The notes under the pieces are model-generated. The model saw only the letters and a list, made by a program, of their open reading frames with translations. It did not search any database and had not been told where the DNA came from. This document shows positions 62,834 through 64,000 of a stretch of 64,000 nucleotides of DNA, in pieces. The position numbers and the translations under genes were made by a program. Positions within the stretch are counted from its first letter, which is position 1; every line of letters begins with the position of its first letter. Source of the DNA: Ignavibacteriota bacterium (GTDB lineage: Bacteria > Bacteroidota > Ignavibacteria > Ignavibacteriales > Melioribacteraceae); assembly GCA_016708125.1 (NCBI GenBank), contig JADJGF010000001.1, positions 2,750,001-2,814,000 on the forward strand, written 5' to 3'.

Positions 62834-63591
62834 TTTTAGATAAATTCAAATTAGATGGAAAAGTTGCATTAGTAACCGGTTCAAATCAAGGTATTGGACA
62901 AATGTATGCAATTGCGTTAGCAGAAGCAGGCGCTGATATTATAGGTGTTTCATACACCTATGATTTTGCAGAAACAGAAAAATTGATAAAAGAAACCGGA
63001 AGAAATTTTAAATATTATGTAAGTGATTTTTCAAACCGAGACTCACTTTATGAATTTATCAAAAATGTAAAAAATGATTTTGAAAAAATAGATATTCTTG
63101 TAAACAATGCCGGAACAATAATGAGAAAACCAATTTCAGAACATCCGGATGAATATTGGGATAGAGTAATTGAAATAAATTTATCCGCACAATTTATTTT
63201 AACTCGTGAGTTTGGCAGAGATATGGCAGAAAGAGGTTATGGAAAGATTGTATTTATTGCATCATTACTTTCTTTCCAAGGTGGAATTACGGTTCCAGGC
63301 TATGCTGCATCAAAAGGTGGAATTAAACAAATCACAATGTCGTTTGCAAATGAGTGGGCTTCAAAAGGAGTAACTGTAAATGCTATTGCTCCGGGTTATA
63401 TTGCCACTGAAAATACAAAAGCATTAAGAGAAGATGCTGTAAGAAATAAGGCTATTTTAGATAGAATTCCGCAAGGAAGATGGGGAACGCCGGAAGATTT
63501 AATGGGAACAATAGTTTTCTTAAGTTCAGACGCATCAAATTATTTAAACGGAAGTGTGGTTACTGTTGACGGCGGCTGGATGGGAAGATAA
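62830..63591 (+). CDS. kduD: 2-keto-3-deoxygluconate 5-dehydrogenase
   Basis: A 253-residue short-chain dehydrogenase reducing 2,5-diketo-3-deoxygluconate (product of KduI) to KDG. NAD(P) motif TGSNQGIGQMYAIAL, NNAGTIMRKP, catalytic Ser in IASLLSFQGG and YAASKGGIKQ, ending TVDGGWMGR; the RKPISEHPDEYWDRVI and GGITVPGYAASKGG stretches are hallmarks of KduD. Start ATG overlaps the galU stop (ATGA). Last gene of the operon. Confidence 0.95.
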   Translation: MILDKFKLDGKVALVTGSNQGIGQMYAIALAEAGADIIGVSYTYDFAETEKLIKETGRNFKYYVSDFSNRDSLYEFIKNVKNDFEKIDILVNNAGTIMRKPISEHPDEYWDRVIEINLSAQFILTREFGRDMAERGYGKIVFIASLLSFQGGITVPGYAASKGGIKQITMSFANEWASKGVTVNAIAPGYIATENTKALREDAVRNKAILDRIPQGRWGTPEDLMGTIVFLSSDASNYLNGSVVTVDGGWMGR

Positions 63592-63731
63592 ATCACTTTA
63601 ATAAAATTTTATTAAAATAAAACTATTCTTAAAAATTTACTTTCTAATATTATTGTCATATTCTCCAAAGAATAAAAATATAGAATAAGTCTGTAATTGT
63701 ATTGTTTAAAATTTCTCTATTCTAATTAGAT

Positions 63732-63749
63732 GAAGTTTGTAAAAACTTC
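63732..63749 (+). terminator. Small hairpin after the uronate operon
   Basis: GAAGTTT (63732-63738) pairs with AAACTTC (63743-63749) around GTAA, about 140 bp past the kduD stop and followed by TTCTAACCTTTT. It is weak as a terminator. The remaining gap (63592-63884) shows no gene. Confidence 0.3.
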
Positions 63750-63884
63750 TTCTAACCTTTTAAGAAACCTTCCAAACTAAATTAAATGAATTTTTAAATT
63801 CCAACCATTTTTTTACGATAATACTTTCAGTGATTGATATTATCCTATAATTAAAGATTTTTAAAAGTATTTTCCGGGGGGAAA

Positions 63885-64000
63885 ATGAAAAACAAAAAAC
63901 TTCATTTAATAGAAATTTTGTTGCTTATAATTTTATTTTCTACTCATAATTTTTCTCAAGAAACTCCAGAATCTGTAATCAATTTAACAAAAACTAAATT
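63885..64000 (+). CDS. Exported protein, 3' end beyond the window
   Basis: ATG 63885 follows a strong purine-rich ribosome site (GGGGGG at 63876-63881). The 38 visible codons encode a basic start (MKNKK), a hydrophobic core (IEILLLIILFSTHNFS) and a likely cleavage at FSQ, then ETPESVIN. This is a signal peptide; nothing can be said of the mature protein. The gene is separated from kduD by 293 bp, so it probably has its own promoter. Confidence 0.75.
   Translation, partial: MKNKKLHLIEILLLIILFSTHNFSQETPESVINLTKTK

Overview
The window is AT-rich DNA (very low GC by eye) from a member of the Bacteroidota/Ignavibacteriota side of the tree, most likely an Ignavibacteria-like facultative anaerobe. 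This is inferred from five proteins that end in the same type A C-terminal sorting domain of the type IX secretion system (motif NYPNPFNP, ending in KKMILxK), a Bacteroidetes-type tyrosine recombinase, a free-living respiratory gene set (narGHJI) and a large pectin-degradation locus. I see no rRNA, intact tRNA or CRISPR array.

Layout. (1) 1-13.7 kb: a mixed region with a truncated repeat-rich type IX cargo protein, a large periplasmic-propeller sensor kinase plus LuxR-type response regulator, two more type IX cargo proteins, an OmpA-family protein, an AraC regulator next to a diheme cytochrome c, and a PrsW-type membrane protease. (2) 14.2-26.3 kb: a nitrate respiration block. It runs diheme cytochrome c, narG, narH, narJ, narI and narK, followed after about 1 kb by DoxX, the di-iron repair protein RIC and a second hemerythrin-like protein, which fit protection from nitrosative stress. 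(3) 26.5-34.3 kb: an accessory stretch with a lipoprotein, a lone tyrosine recombinase with tRNA/tmRNA 3'-end-like remnants on either side, a secreted subtilisin split by an apparent frameshift, a propeller lipoprotein, and intergenic regions with what look like gene remnants. (4) 34.3-63.6 kb: a pectin and uronate utilisation island.

The pectin island works as a pathway. Secreted or surface enzymes (pectate lyase PL10, pectin methylesterase CE8, a beta-helix type IX protein, an esterase, GH28 polygalacturonase, GH105 unsaturated uronyl hydrolase, DUF4861) deliver galacturonate and unsaturated uronates. A TonB receptor and an ExuT-type transporter import them. UxaC, UxaE and an SDR take galacturonate to mannonate. 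KduI and KduD take the unsaturated product to 2-keto-3-deoxygluconate, and KdgK and Eda finish to pyruvate and glyceraldehyde-3-phosphate. From GH105 to kduD, 17 genes lie on one strand with mostly very short gaps, apparently one transcription unit of about 19.5 kb that includes its own LacI regulator.

The most interesting observations are in this island. Three promoter regions carry arrays of a 12-bp unit containing the LacI-type palindrome TAANCGNTTA, phased at 12/24 bp. There is no mannonate dehydratase (uxuA) in the window, but there is a nickel-pincer (LarA-family) epimerase next to 6-phosphogluconate dehydrogenase, suggesting a mannonate-to-gluconate bypass. A GHMP kinase strikingly like plant glucuronokinase is followed by a GalU-type uridylyltransferase, suggesting direct activation of imported uronic acid to a UDP-sugar. 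A PdxB-type dehydrogenase sits in the same operon.
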